Below are positions 26,497 through 34,690 of a DNA stretch of 64,000 nt, piece after piece (position 1 is the first letter of the stretch; every line of letters starts with the position of its first letter). The position numbers and the translations under genes are program-made. The notes below the pieces were generated by a model. It searched no databases, was not told the DNA's origin, and saw nothing but the letters and a program-made list of their open reading frames with translations. The DNA is from Actinomyces sp. (lineage in GTDB: Bacteria; Actinomycetota; Actinomycetes; Actinomycetales; Actinomycetaceae), in assembly GCA_022649165.1 (NCBI GenBank), contig JALCNR010000015.1, positions 1 to 64,000 on the forward strand, in the 5' to 3' direction.

Positions 26497-27815
26497 TTGT
26501 CGTCTGAGTCGGCGCGGCCGCGGGGAATGTCGAGGGCGAGTTCCCACCGCAGGTCGCCCTCGTCCAGGGGCCCCGCCGCGATCGAGCACCCGCACCCTTG
26601 GGCTTCCCTGTGCAATCCGGGGATCCCCATGCCCGTGGAGTCGCGGGGCGGGGACGTCCCGGTCGGGGTGACGGAGTTGGCCAGGCGCACCCGGATATCC
26701 TCCCGGCCGGGCGGATGGCGGACGTCGAGGACGACGTGCGCGCCCAGCCCGCCGTGCTTGACGACGTTCGTGACGCCCTCGGTGAGGAAGCGGCCGAGCA
26801 GTGCCGCCTGCTCACCGGGAAGGACCAGCGTCCCCAGAGACGGGTCGATCGCGATGTCGACGCGGTCCTGGATCGCCGCGAGGTCCTGCGCGGCGTCGCG
26901 GACCATCGTCTCGATCGGGGGCTGCGGTTGAACGGGGTGGGTGACCAGCGGCGAGAGGCCGCCGGCGCTGAGGGCGCGCTCAGGCAGGGCGGCGGCCACG
27001 TCTTGGCCGTCGGAGGCGTCGTCGCCGAGGACTCGGAGCACGCGGCGCAGTTCGTCGAGGGCGGTTCGGCTGGAGTGCTCGACGGTGTCGAACACCTCCA
27101 CGAGGCGCGCGGAGGCGGCGGAGTCGGGCGCGGCCGCCGCTTGTTCGCGCTCCAGCCGGGCCGAGGCCAGCGTGGCGACGATGACGGTGAGCTCATGGGC
27201 GACATAGTCGTGCATGTCATGGGCCAGACGCTCGCGTTCGTCCCTGCGGGCGTCCTCGGCCTGCTGGCGGACCTGGGCCAGGAGCTCGCGCTGGCGGCGC
27301 TGCTCGATGCGGGAGCGCAGCACCCACCGGACGATGACGCCGAGGGCGACGCCGATGGCAAGAAACAGAGCGCCAGACCACAAGAGGATGGCGCGCGGAT
27401 CGGGCCAACGGAAGGCGGTCCCGATGACGCCGAGGGCCAGGATCCCGATGTTGACGCAGGCGAAGGCCGTGCCCGTCGTCGCGGTGACGGCGAGGGCGAC
27501 GACGACCATGACCACCGGGACCAAGCCGATCGTCCCGCTGGCCAGGCTCGCGGCCAGCGCCGCCCAGGAGAGCGCGGCCCCCAGGCGGGGGAACCAGCAG
27601 ACGAGCGCCATCGCGGCCGCGCACAAGACGACGCGCGCGGCATCCAGCGCCGTGTGGGAGTCTCGGACGGCGGTGGTGACCTGCACGAGATCGTCGAAGG
27701 TGAAGAAGACCGCGACGCAGGTGACGACCGCTGCGAGGACGCGCGGAAAGCGCGGCGTATCGCGGCCGCCGACGCGGGAAGGGGATCCGGGGGCGCCGGC
27801 GGTTCGCTCAGCCAC
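26490..27815 (-). CDS. Membrane sensor histidine kinase, HisKA_3 (NarL/DesK-type)
   Basis: 441 residues. About five hydrophobic helices span residues 27-165 with only short outside loops, so any signal is probably sensed in or near the membrane. The dimerisation domain holds the phosphoacceptor H202 in AHDMHDYVAHELT. The ATPase domain has N350 in EGVTNVVKHGG and a late GMGIPGL box; the usual DxGxG box is less typical. GTG 27815 has no clear ribosome site, so coupling to the peptide gene 14 bases upstream is probable. The likely partner is the divergent NarL-type regulator at 28235. The order peptide then kinase suggests the peptide may be its ligand, which is an inference. Confidence 0.88.
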   Translation of the reverse strand: MAERTAGAPGSPSRVGGRDTPRFPRVLAAVVTCVAVFFTFDDLVQVTTAVRDSHTALDAARVVLCAAAMALVCWFPRLGAALSWAALAASLASGTIGLVPVVMVVVALAVTATTGTAFACVNIGILALGVIGTAFRWPDPRAILLWSGALFLAIGVALGVIVRWVLRSRIEQRRQRELLAQVRQQAEDARRDERERLAHDMHDYVAHELTVIVATLASARLEREQAAAAPDSAASARLVEVFDTVEHSSRTALDELRRVLRVLGDDASDGQDVAAALPERALSAGGLSPLVTHPVQPQPPIETMVRDAAQDLAAIQDRVDIAIDPSLGTLVLPGEQAALLGRFLTEGVTNVVKHGGLGAHVVLDVRHPPGREDIRVRLANSVTPTGTSPPRDSTGMGIPGLHREAQGCGCSIAAGPLDEGDLRWELALDIPRGRADSDDNE

Positions 27816-27829
27816 GGCCGATCAGGGGA

Positions 27830-28039
27830 TCAGTCGTAGGCGTGCGAGTTGCAGTACTGAGGTAGCCAGTAGCAGAAGAGGCGATCCAGTCCCTGCGTCG
27901 TGGCCCCACCGGAGGAGGACACCGGCGTCACGACGGGGTCGCCCTGGAGGCTCGCCGCGTCGGCAGGAGCTGCGACGGCGACGGACATGCCCAGCAGGGC
28001 GGTGGCCGCGAGTCCGGCGGCGAATCTACGGACCTTCAT
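27830..28039 (-). CDS. Small secreted two-cysteine peptide (candidate signalling or antimicrobial peptide)
   Basis: A 69-residue precursor I do not recognise. MKVRRFAAGL, a hydrophobic core and an ADA cleavage site form a clear Sec signal peptide (about 28 residues), leaving roughly 41 residues. The mature part is Gly/Ser/Thr-rich, then ends in LDRLFCYWLPQYCNSHAYD, in which C56 and C63 could close an 8-residue disulfide ring with aromatic residues inside. ATG 28039 follows AGGGGAG at about 7 bases. It lies 14 bases upstream of a histidine kinase gene and is divergent from a response regulator gene. A secreted pheromone read by that kinase is a reasonable hypothesis; an antimicrobial peptide or kinase accessory are alternatives. 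Confidence 0.75.
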   Translation of the reverse strand: MKVRRFAAGLAATALLGMSVAVAAPADAASLQGDPVVTPVSSSGGATTQGLDRLFCYWLPQYCNSHAYD

Positions 28040-28128
28040 GATGAGCTCCCCTTCTCCCGGGGCCGGACCGGGCGTCCGCGTCCCCGTGCCTGAGGATAAC
28101 ACTGGGAAATGGTGCGGCGTTCGGGCTT

Positions 28129-28150
28129 CCTGCCGGGGATTCCCGGCAGG
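28129..28150. promoter_or_regulatory. Perfect inverted repeat in the peptide/regulator divergent promoter
   Basis: 9-base arms CCTGCCGGG and CCCGGCAGG around GATT, about 90 bases from each start. On the minus strand TATCCT near 28092 may be a -10 box for the peptide gene; on the plus strand GATACT just before 28230 may serve the regulator. A site for the response regulator itself is plausible. Confidence 0.45.
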
Positions 28151-28234
28151 TGAGGCCCCTTGCGGCGCGGGCGCCCAGGGATCGGGGAGCGCCGATGCGG
28201 TCCCCGCCGCCCATGGTGAGGATACTCTGTCAGC

Positions 28235-28954
28235 ATGGCGATCCTGAGAATCCTGGTGGTCGACGACGACCCTGTGCTGCGCGATGGTCTGGCCGCCCTC
28301 ATCCGGTTCGACTCGAGCCTGGGGCAGACGGAGGTGGCGACGGCGCGGGACGGGCAGGAGGCCATGGTCCGCTGTCTGGCGGATCCTCCGGACCTGGTGG
28401 TCATGGACGTGCGGATGCCGCGCATGGACGGCATCGAGGCGACGCGCCGGATCACCGCGGACCATCCCGATGTCAAGGTCCTGGCCCTCACCACCTTCAC
28501 CACCCAGGAGTACGTCGCGCCGATGCTCGCGGCGGGCGCCAGCGGCTACCTGGTGAAGGACCGGACCGAGGAGCTCGTTCCGGCCATCCGGGCGGTCCTG
28601 GCCGACGAGTTCTACGTCTCGCCCCGCGTGTCGGGCGTCCTGGTGTCGATGGCGCTGCATGACGAGCGGCCTCAGGATCGTCCGGCGCCGGGCCGGGCGG
28701 GCACGCCCTCGACCGCCGCCGCGGAGCACCCCCGCCCGGCTCTCACGCCTCAGGAGGGGGAAGCGGTGGCCTGGCTGGCCCGGGGGCACTCGAACGCGGA
28801 GATCGCGGAACGGATGCGCGTCTCGGTCGGCTCGGTGAAGTCCTACCTGGCCCACGCTGGCGAGAAGCTGGGGACGCGCAATCGCGTCCAGCTGCTCGTC
28901 CGCGCCACCCAGCTGGGGCTGGTGACGCTCCGGATGGAGGACCCCGAGCTGTGA
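28235..28954 (+). CDS. NarL/LuxR-family response regulator
   Basis: 239 residues. The receiver domain has acidic pocket D10-D12 region in LVVDDDPVLR, phosphorylation site D58 in LVVMDVRMPRMDG, conserved T near LALTTFTT and K in GYLVKD. A Pro/Ala-rich linker (about 148-168) leads to a LuxR-type HTH (LTPQEGEAVAWLARGHSNAEIAERM... VKSYLAHAGEKLG). The start has no strong ribosome site and a possible -10 box a few bases upstream, so the mRNA may be nearly leaderless. Divergent from the secreted peptide and kinase genes, it is the likely cognate regulator. Confidence 0.93.
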   Translation: MAILRILVVDDDPVLRDGLAALIRFDSSLGQTEVATARDGQEAMVRCLADPPDLVVMDVRMPRMDGIEATRRITADHPDVKVLALTTFTTQEYVAPMLAAGASGYLVKDRTEELVPAIRAVLADEFYVSPRVSGVLVSMALHDERPQDRPAPGRAGTPSTAAAEHPRPALTPQEGEAVAWLARGHSNAEIAERMRVSVGSVKSYLAHAGEKLGTRNRVQLLVRATQLGLVTLRMEDPEL

Positions 28955-28976
28955 GGAGGAGGTGGTCGGGCGCGCC

Positions 28977-30233
28977 TCAGCCGATGTGGAGCGCCCCCTC
29001 CCGCGCCGCGTCCACGGCGGCTCGCACGGCCCCGGCCGAGACGACGTCCGCGCCCAGCGAGGAGGCCACCAGCTCCGGCGCCGGAAGATCCAGCTGCTCC
29101 GCGACCAGCGGCCTCGCCACGTCGATCACACCGCCCAGCGCGCCGGCGATCGCTCCGGAGACGACGATCCGGCGGGGGTCGTAGAGGCTGCCGATCGTCG
29201 CAGCCAGGCGGGCCAGGAGCTCGCCGGCCCGCGCCTCGACCGACCGGGCCACCGGATCGCCTCTCCGCGCGAGGTCGAGCACCTCTCTGGCCGTCACCCG
29301 CCCGGGGGGCAGCGCGCGCAGGGGGTGGTCGGCCGGGGCGGGCGCGGCTGCGCCGCGACCGGGCACCCGCGGCGAGGGCGCGGCGAGCGCCTCGCGGGCC
29401 CACCGGGCGATCCGCACGCCCAGGCCCTCGTCCGATCCGACACCCTGCACGTGCCGGAAGGCCTTGGTCTCCCCGGCGCCGCCGTGGGCCCCGTGCAGCA
29501 GGTGCCCGTCGACCACCACGCCCATGCCCAGCCGGTCGCCGGCCAGCAGCGTCACATAGTCGTCCAGGCCCGCGGCGGCTCCGCCCGAGGTCGCGCTGCC
29601 CTCCGCGACGGCCGCCAGCGCCGAGTCGTTGCGCACGACGACGATCGGCGCGATCTCCTCCAGCAGGTCGCGCAGGTCGGGGTTCATCGCCTGCCAGAAA
29701 CCGCCCCGGTGCGGCGGGGACGCTCCCTCGCGGTCCACCGGGGCGGGGACGCCCACGCAGATCGCCAGGACGGCGTCGGCCGCGCGTCCCGTCTGGGCGA
29801 GCGCCTCCTGGATCTGGGTCACGAGCAGCCGGCGACGGGAGCCGCCCTCGTCCTCGTCCCCGATGCCCGCCACGGCGCACCGGCGCGTGACCAGCGGGCG
29901 CCCGCGCAGGTCGGCGAGGGTGAGGATGACATGGGCGCGGCCGGCGTCGACGCCGACCACCACGGCGGCGTCGGCGGCGAGTTCGAACCGGCGGGCCGGG
30001 CGCCCTCGCGTGTAGGCGGCGTCGGCCCGCGCGTTGGGGAGCTCGCGCAGCAGGCCCAGGCGCATGAGGGCGTCGATGGCGTCGATCGTGGTCGAGCGCG
30101 TGAGCCCGACGACTGGCAAGGCGTCACCGGCGGTGAAGGGCCCCGGCCGCGTCCACGCGAAGGCCAGCGTCGCGTCGAGGCTGGGGCGTCCGGGCGGGGG
30201 AAGGGCGCGAAGGGTGTCCACGAGCGATGCCAT
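28977..30233 (-). CDS. ROK-family transcriptional regulator
   Basis: A 418-residue regulator, probably sensing a sugar and controlling the divergent glucosidase gene. An N-terminal winged-HTH (about 25-75, LPVVGLTRSTTIDAIDALMRLG) is followed by a ROK sugar-kinase-like domain with VVGVDAGRAHVILTLADLRG, VGVPAPVDREG, and LLAGDRLGMGVVVDGHLLHGAHGGAGE. The zinc-binding CxCG motif of classical ROK proteins is missing, as in a common actinobacterial subgroup. ATG 30233 follows GGAAGGGGG at 8 bases; ATG 30266 is possible. It converges with the response regulator gene across 22 bases. Confidence 0.9.
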   Translation of the reverse strand: MASLVDTLRALPPPGRPSLDATLAFAWTRPGPFTAGDALPVVGLTRSTTIDAIDALMRLGLLRELPNARADAAYTRGRPARRFELAADAAVVVGVDAGRAHVILTLADLRGRPLVTRRCAVAGIGDEDEGGSRRRLLVTQIQEALAQTGRAADAVLAICVGVPAPVDREGASPPHRGGFWQAMNPDLRDLLEEIAPIVVVRNDSALAAVAEGSATSGGAAAGLDDYVTLLAGDRLGMGVVVDGHLLHGAHGGAGETKAFRHVQGVGSDEGLGVRIARWAREALAAPSPRVPGRGAAAPAPADHPLRALPPGRVTAREVLDLARRGDPVARSVEARAGELLARLAATIGSLYDPRRIVVSGAIAGALGGVIDVARPLVAEQLDLPAPELVASSLGADVVSAGAVRAAVDAAREGALHIG

Positions 30234-30281
30234 CGAGTTGACCCCCTTCCGAGGACGGTGTTTCATGGTGTCCGGCGACTT

Positions 30282-30298
30282 GATTCGATCGCTGAATC
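30282..30298. promoter_or_regulatory. Candidate ROK operator between the regulator and glucosidase genes
   Basis: Arms GATTC and GAATC are separated by 7 bases within an A/T-rich patch in the 165-base divergent gap. Location about 50 bases upstream of the regulator start and 100 upstream of the glucosidase start fits a shared sugar-responsive operator. Confidence 0.45.
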
Positions 30299-30398
30299 TA
30301 GTCGTTGCGGTCGTGTCCCGCACCCCGCCGCCGGGCGGGGAAGCACGGAACCGCCCGACTCGTCCTCTTCCCTCCCCATTCTCCCAGGAGTGTCCGCC

Positions 30399-32102
30399 AT
30401 GACCGCACCCATCGACGTCACCTCCGGCGACGCCGAGTTCGTCCCCGCCACCCAGCCGGCCGACTGGTGGCGCCAGGCCGTCGTCTATCAGATCTACCCG
30501 CGCAGCTTCGCCGACTCGAACGGCGACGGCCTGGGCGACATCCCCGGTATCACCTCGCATGTCGGCTACCTGCGGGACCTCGGGGTCGACGCGGTGTGGC
30601 TATCCCCGTTCTACCCCTCGGCCCTGGCCGACGGCGGCTACGACGTGGCCGACTACCGGAACGTCGATCCGAGGCTGGGCACCCTGGACGACTTCGACGA
30701 CATGGTCGCCGCATTGCACGCCCGCGGCATCCGGGTCGTCGTCGACATCGTCCCCAACCACACCTCGAACCTGCATCCGTGGTTCCAGGAGGCCCTCGCA
30801 GCGGGGCGCGGCTCCGCGGCCCGCGATCGCTACATCTTCCGCGAAGGGCGGGGCGCCGGCGGCGCGGAACCCCCCAGCGACTGGGTGGCCTCCTTCGGCG
30901 GCTCCGCTTGGGAGCGGGTCGAGGACGGGCAATGGTACCTCCACACCTTCGCCGTCGAGCAGCCGGACCTCAACTGGGCGAACCCCGAGGTCCGCGCGGA
31001 CTTCCTCACGACCCTGCGCTTCTGGGCCGACCGCGGGGTGGACGGGTTCCGGGTGGACGTCGCTCACGCCCTGACGAAGGATCTGTCCGCCGACCCCCTG
31101 CCCAGCCAGGCCGAGCTCGACGCCATGCCGCGCGACGGCTCCCACCCGACGGAGGACCGCGACGACGTCCAGGACGTCTATGCCGAGTGGCGCAAGGTCT
31201 TCAACGCCTACGACCCGCCGCGCACGGCCGTCGCCGAGGCGTGGGTCGCCCCCGACCGGGTTCCGCGCTACGCCAGCCCCGACAGCCTAGGCCAGAGCTT
31301 CAACTTCGACCTGCTTGAGGCCGACTTCGACGCCCCTCAGTTCCACCGGATCGTCACCGAGAACCTGAAGCTGGCCCAGGCCTCCGGGTCCTCCTCGACG
31401 TGGGTGCTGTCCAATCACGACGTCGTCCGCCACGCGACCCGCTACGGGCTGCCCGCTCCCGAGCGCCTGCCCAACGGGCGGCCGGCCGTGCGCCAGGGCG
31501 GGGCGTGGCTGCTCACCGGCGGGGTCTCGCCCCGTCTGGACCGCGACCAGGGGGCGCGCCGAGCGCGGGCCGCCACGCTGTTCATCCTGGGGCTCCCCGG
31601 GTCCACCTACCTCTACCAGGGCGAGGAGCTGGGCCTGCACGAGGTCGCCGAGATCCCCGACGACCGTCGGGAGGACCCGACCTTCGCGCACAGTCCAGGC
31701 GTCGATGTCGGCCGAGACGGGTGCCGTGTCCCCCTGCCGTGGACCTCGGACGGCCCGTCGCTGGGATTCGGGACGGGGGAGGCCCACCTGCCTCAGCCCG
31801 CATGGATGGCGGAGTACTCGGCGCAGGCCGAGGCCGCCGACCCGGCCTCCAGCCTGTCGCTGTACCGCACGGCCCTGCGCCTGCGGCGCGAACTGGAGTC
31901 CGCTGAGCGGCTGGACTGGATCGGCACCGGCCGGGCCGACGTCCTGCACTTCGCCCGTCCCGGCGGGTGGGAGGTCGTCACGAACTTCGGGACGTCCCCC
32001 TACGCGCTGGGCCCTGATGCGGAGGCCGTCGTCCTGGCGAGCGCGGCGGTGGAGGGCGGATTCCTGCCCGGCGAGGCCACGGCCTGGCTGCGCCGTCGCT
32101 GA
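30399..32102 (+). CDS. GH13 alpha-glucosidase
   Basis: A 567-residue cytoplasmic glycoside hydrolase. GH13 regions are present: AVWLSPFYPS, VVDIVPNHTS (region I), GVDGFRVDVAHAL with the nucleophile Asp (region II), VAEAWV with the acid/base Glu (region III) and LSNHDVVRH with the third Asp (region IV). The start WWRQAVVYQIYPRSFADSNGDGLGDI is typical of oligosaccharide alpha-glucosidases. There is no signal peptide, so it would act on imported maltose- or isomaltose-type sugars. ATG 30399 follows CCAGGAG at 8 bases; open sequence upstream belongs to the antisense of the ROK gene. Regulated probably by the divergent ROK protein. Confidence 0.94.
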   Translation: MTAPIDVTSGDAEFVPATQPADWWRQAVVYQIYPRSFADSNGDGLGDIPGITSHVGYLRDLGVDAVWLSPFYPSALADGGYDVADYRNVDPRLGTLDDFDDMVAALHARGIRVVVDIVPNHTSNLHPWFQEALAAGRGSAARDRYIFREGRGAGGAEPPSDWVASFGGSAWERVEDGQWYLHTFAVEQPDLNWANPEVRADFLTTLRFWADRGVDGFRVDVAHALTKDLSADPLPSQAELDAMPRDGSHPTEDRDDVQDVYAEWRKVFNAYDPPRTAVAEAWVAPDRVPRYASPDSLGQSFNFDLLEADFDAPQFHRIVTENLKLAQASGSSSTWVLSNHDVVRHATRYGLPAPERLPNGRPAVRQGGAWLLTGGVSPRLDRDQGARRARAATLFILGLPGSTYLYQGEELGLHEVAEIPDDRREDPTFAHSPGVDVGRDGCRVPLPWTSDGPSLGFGTGEAHLPQPAWMAEYSAQAEAADPASSLSLYRTALRLRRELESAERLDWIGTGRADVLHFARPGGWEVVTNFGTSPYALGPDAEAVVLASAAVEGGFLPGEATAWLRRR

Positions 32103-32164
32103 CCCCGGAGCCGGCTGTCCGCCGTCCATACGGGGCGGGGAGGGCCGCGGCGGGAGGGGATCGG

Positions 32165-32611
32165 TCAGCCGTCCGCGCGGCCGCTGAGGTAGTCGACGGC
32201 GAATGCCGCACCGGCCAGGGCGGCGTCCCTGGCATCCCCGTGGGCGTCGACCAGGGGAAGGACCCCCAGCTTCTGGAGGGTGTTGGCCATCGGCGGCCCC
32301 ATGTGCCCGGTGACGACAGCCTGGATCCCGTGGTCGCGCAGGAAAGCCACGATGTCGGCGTGGTGGCGGCCCTCGCCCTGCTGATCGTGGGAGAGGTCCC
32401 ACCGCACGTCATGCTCCTCCCAGGAGACGATGCGGGCGTTGGCGATGATCGCCACCGCCACGCGCCGGGCGCGTCCCCATCCGGCGCCGACCTGGTCGCC
32501 CGCCAGGTTGACGGCGATCGTGATCGGCGCGGTCGCGACATCGGACCGCTCGGGCCCGCCCCTCCCGGGTCCGTCGGACGCGGTGCCTGTGCTCTCGTTG
32601 TCCCCGCTCAT
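32165..32611 (-). CDS. NifX-like (dinitrogenase Fe-Mo cofactor domain) protein
   Basis: 148 residues. An N-terminal disordered 28 residues precede a NifX/NafY-type domain: ITIAVNLAGDQVGAGWGRARRVAVAII, then HDVRWDLSHDQQGEGRHHADIVAFLRDHGIQAVVTGHMGPPMANTLQKLG. The family binds metal-sulfur cofactors; members without nitrogenase are widespread and mostly uncharacterised, and no nif genes are here. Two His-rich spots (EEHD, GRHH, and GHMGPP) could bind metal. It sits alone between the glucosidase (62 bases) and the divergent membrane protein gene. Confidence 0.85.
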   Translation of the reverse strand: MSGDNESTGTASDGPGRGGPERSDVATAPITIAVNLAGDQVGAGWGRARRVAVAIIANARIVSWEEHDVRWDLSHDQQGEGRHHADIVAFLRDHGIQAVVTGHMGPPMANTLQKLGVLPLVDAHGDARDAALAGAAFAVDYLSGRADG

Positions 32612-32768
32612 GTCCTCATTGTGACGGAATCGTGACCTGAGCGCCTCTCAGAACCGGTACGCGAGCGCCGGAGGCGCCGCTGCCGGCCGATCGGGGGAAT
32701 CCCCGGTTCATCCCTGAACATGGCTCCGATGGTCCGTGCCTCCCTCGCCCATGCCCCATGATGGGTGC

Positions 32769-33470
32769 GTGACAGATGACGCGGCGGCCGGCGACCCGGA
32801 CCCCAGCGCGGCGCTCCACGGCGCACCAGGACCGGGCACGACCGGGACGGCACCCGGCGACGGGGACGTCCTGGCGGCGCGGCGTCGCCTGCGGGTGGTC
32901 CAGTGGGTGTCGGTGTCCGGCATCGCCGCGGCGCTGGCCCTCTTGGCCGTGGGGTTCGCGACCGGCGCCTACTCCTCGATCGGCGAGCTCCAGACGCTGA
33001 TGGCCCGGGTCGGCCCGGCGGCGCCGGCCCTGTACCTCCTGCTCCAGGCCGCCCAGGTCGTCGTCCCCGTGATTCCGGGAGGCATCGGCATCGTCGCGGG
33101 CCCGGTGCTGTTCGGGCCGGTGCTGGGAACGGTGTACAACTATGCGGGCATCTGCGCGGGATCCCTGTTCGCGTTCCACCTGGCCCGGCGCTACGCGACC
33201 CCGCTGGTCGACTCCCTGTTCCCCGCGAAGCTGCGGACGCGCTACCGCCGATGGACGGACCACGCGAACTTCACCCGCGTCTTCGCCCTGGCGATCGTGG
33301 CGCCCATCGCTCCCGACGACTTCCTCTGCTACATCGCGGGCACCACGTCGATGAGCTGGCGCACCTACACCCTCATCATCCTGCTGGGCAAACCGTGGGC
33401 GATCATCGCCTACACTTTCGGACTGGTGTGGATCGCGTCGTTGATCCCCGGGATCGGGGGGCTGATGTGA
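32769..33470 (+). CDS. VTT/TVP38-type (DedA-related) membrane protein
   Basis: About 233 residues with a 37-residue polar N-terminus and several membrane helices. The family core is VVVPVIPGGIGIVAGPVLFGPVLGTVYN (split over a re-entrant region, about residues 100-130), FALAIVAPIAPDDFLCYIAG, and GKPWAIIAYTFG. Related proteins are implicated in lipid-carrier or phospholipid transbilayer movement. The start is uncertain: GTG 32769 could be leaderless because CATGAT lies 7-12 bases upstream; ATG 32751 and GTG 32736 are alternatives. It overlaps the first of two glycosyltransferase genes, suggesting a joint role in envelope glycolipid assembly. Confidence 0.82.
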   Translation: MTDDAAAGDPDPSAALHGAPGPGTTGTAPGDGDVLAARRRLRVVQWVSVSGIAAALALLAVGFATGAYSSIGELQTLMARVGPAAPALYLLLQAAQVVVPVIPGGIGIVAGPVLFGPVLGTVYNYAGICAGSLFAFHLARRYATPLVDSLFPAKLRTRYRRWTDHANFTRVFALAIVAPIAPDDFLCYIAGTTSMSWRTYTLIILLGKPWAIIAYTFGLVWIASLIPGIGGLM

Positions 33471-34690
33471 GCGCCGGAACGGAGGGGACGACCGCCGTTG
33501 CGGCGAGGATCTGCCAGTACCAGGGACTGTCGCATCTGGTCGAGAAGTCCGGGCTGGGAGTCGCCGCCGCGCACCAGCGCGAGATGTACCGGCAGCTGGG
33601 AGCGGTCCTGACGGCCCGGCCCTGGCGGGCCGACCTCATCCACCTCAACTCCGTGTTCCCGGACGCGGTGGCGCTCGCCCTTCTGGGCCGGGCGCTGGGC
33701 ATCCCGGTCGTCATGCACGCGCACTCCACGGAACAGGACTTCCGGGACTCCTTCCGCGGGTCGAACCGGCTGGCTCCCCTGTTCGGACGGTGGTTGCGGT
33801 TCGTCTACTCCCGCGGCGACCTGGTGCTCACGCCGACGGACTACTCCCGGGACCTGATCGAATCCCTGCTGGCGGGCGGCGGACGGGCGCGGTGCGCCCG
33901 CGGGGCGACGCGGCCCCTCCCGCCTGTGCGCACGATCTCCAACGGCGTGGACACTCGGTTCTTCTCCCCCGACTCTGATGCCGCGACCCGCTTCCGGGCG
34001 CGCCACGGGCTGGAGCCGGACACCCCCGTGGTCGTCTCCGTCGGCCATCTGTTCGTCCGGAAGGGCGTCCTGGACCTCGTCGAGGTCGCCCGGCTGCTTC
34101 CCCAGGTCCGCTTCATCTGGTTCGGCCACACGGACCGGCGCTTCCTCACCGCGGACGTCGCCCGGGCCGTCGACTCCGCCCCTCCGAACCTCCTGTTCGC
34201 GGGTTTCGTCGACGCCGCGCAGCTGCGCGACGCCTACTGCGGAGCGGATGCCTTCTGCTTCCTCAGCCACGAGGAGACGGAGGGCATCGTCGTCCTGGAG
34301 GCCCTGGCCTGCGGGACCCGCGCGGTGCTGCGGGACATCCCGATCTACCGCCAGTGGCTGGGGCGCTCTGGCGCCGCCACCTTGGTGGCCGACGGCCGCG
34401 GCCTGCCCGCGCGCGCCGCCTCGGCGGTCTCGGCCGTGCTGGCGATCGCCGGCCGGATCCCCGCGGGGGCTCGTCGGGGGATGGGCGAGGGCGTCTGCGC
34501 CGACAGGGCCCTCGCCTCGCCCGCCGGCCTTCGCGAGGGGGCTCCCGCTGACCTCCCGACCGTGCGGGATACCCGCGAGGAGGGGCTTCGGGCTGCCCGC
34601 GCGGTCGATCTTCGGGCGACGGCGCGTCGGCTGGCCGCCATCCTGCGTGAGGCCGGGATGTGGCCCGGCGAGGAGGAGAGCCGGGCATGA
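33467..34690 (+). CDS. GT4-type glycosyltransferase
   Basis: A 407-residue retaining glycosyltransferase with two Rossmann halves. ADLIHLNSVFPD and VVMHAHSTEQDFRDSF lie in the acceptor half. ISNGVDTRFF, VVSVGHLFVRKGVLDLVEVARLL and the donor-site motif HEETEGIVVLEALACGT (EX7E type) are in the other. The C-terminal 80 residues are variable and Arg/Ala-rich. GTG 33467 overlaps the VTT gene stop. The usual N-terminal start of the GT-B fold is unusually placed (AARICQYQGLSHLVEKSGLGVAAAHQREMY). Donor and acceptor are unknown; with its neighbours it probably builds a membrane glycolipid or surface glycan. Confidence 0.88.
   Translation: MSAGTEGTTAVAARICQYQGLSHLVEKSGLGVAAAHQREMYRQLGAVLTARPWRADLIHLNSVFPDAVALALLGRALGIPVVMHAHSTEQDFRDSFRGSNRLAPLFGRWLRFVYSRGDLVLTPTDYSRDLIESLLAGGGRARCARGATRPLPPVRTISNGVDTRFFSPDSDAATRFRARHGLEPDTPVVVSVGHLFVRKGVLDLVEVARLLPQVRFIWFGHTDRRFLTADVARAVDSAPPNLLFAGFVDAAQLRDAYCGADAFCFLSHEETEGIVVLEALACGTRAVLRDIPIYRQWLGRSGAATLVADGRGLPARAASAVSAVLAIAGRIPAGARRGMGEGVCADRALASPAGLREGAPADLPTVRDTREEGLRAARAVDLRATARRLAAILREAGMWPGEEESRA

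Noticed and set aside
28962-32102. A 1046-residue open frame ending in the glucosidase
   Set aside because: The first 479 residues are antisense to the ROK regulator and Arg/Gly-rich; a good start with CCAGGAG exists at 30399.
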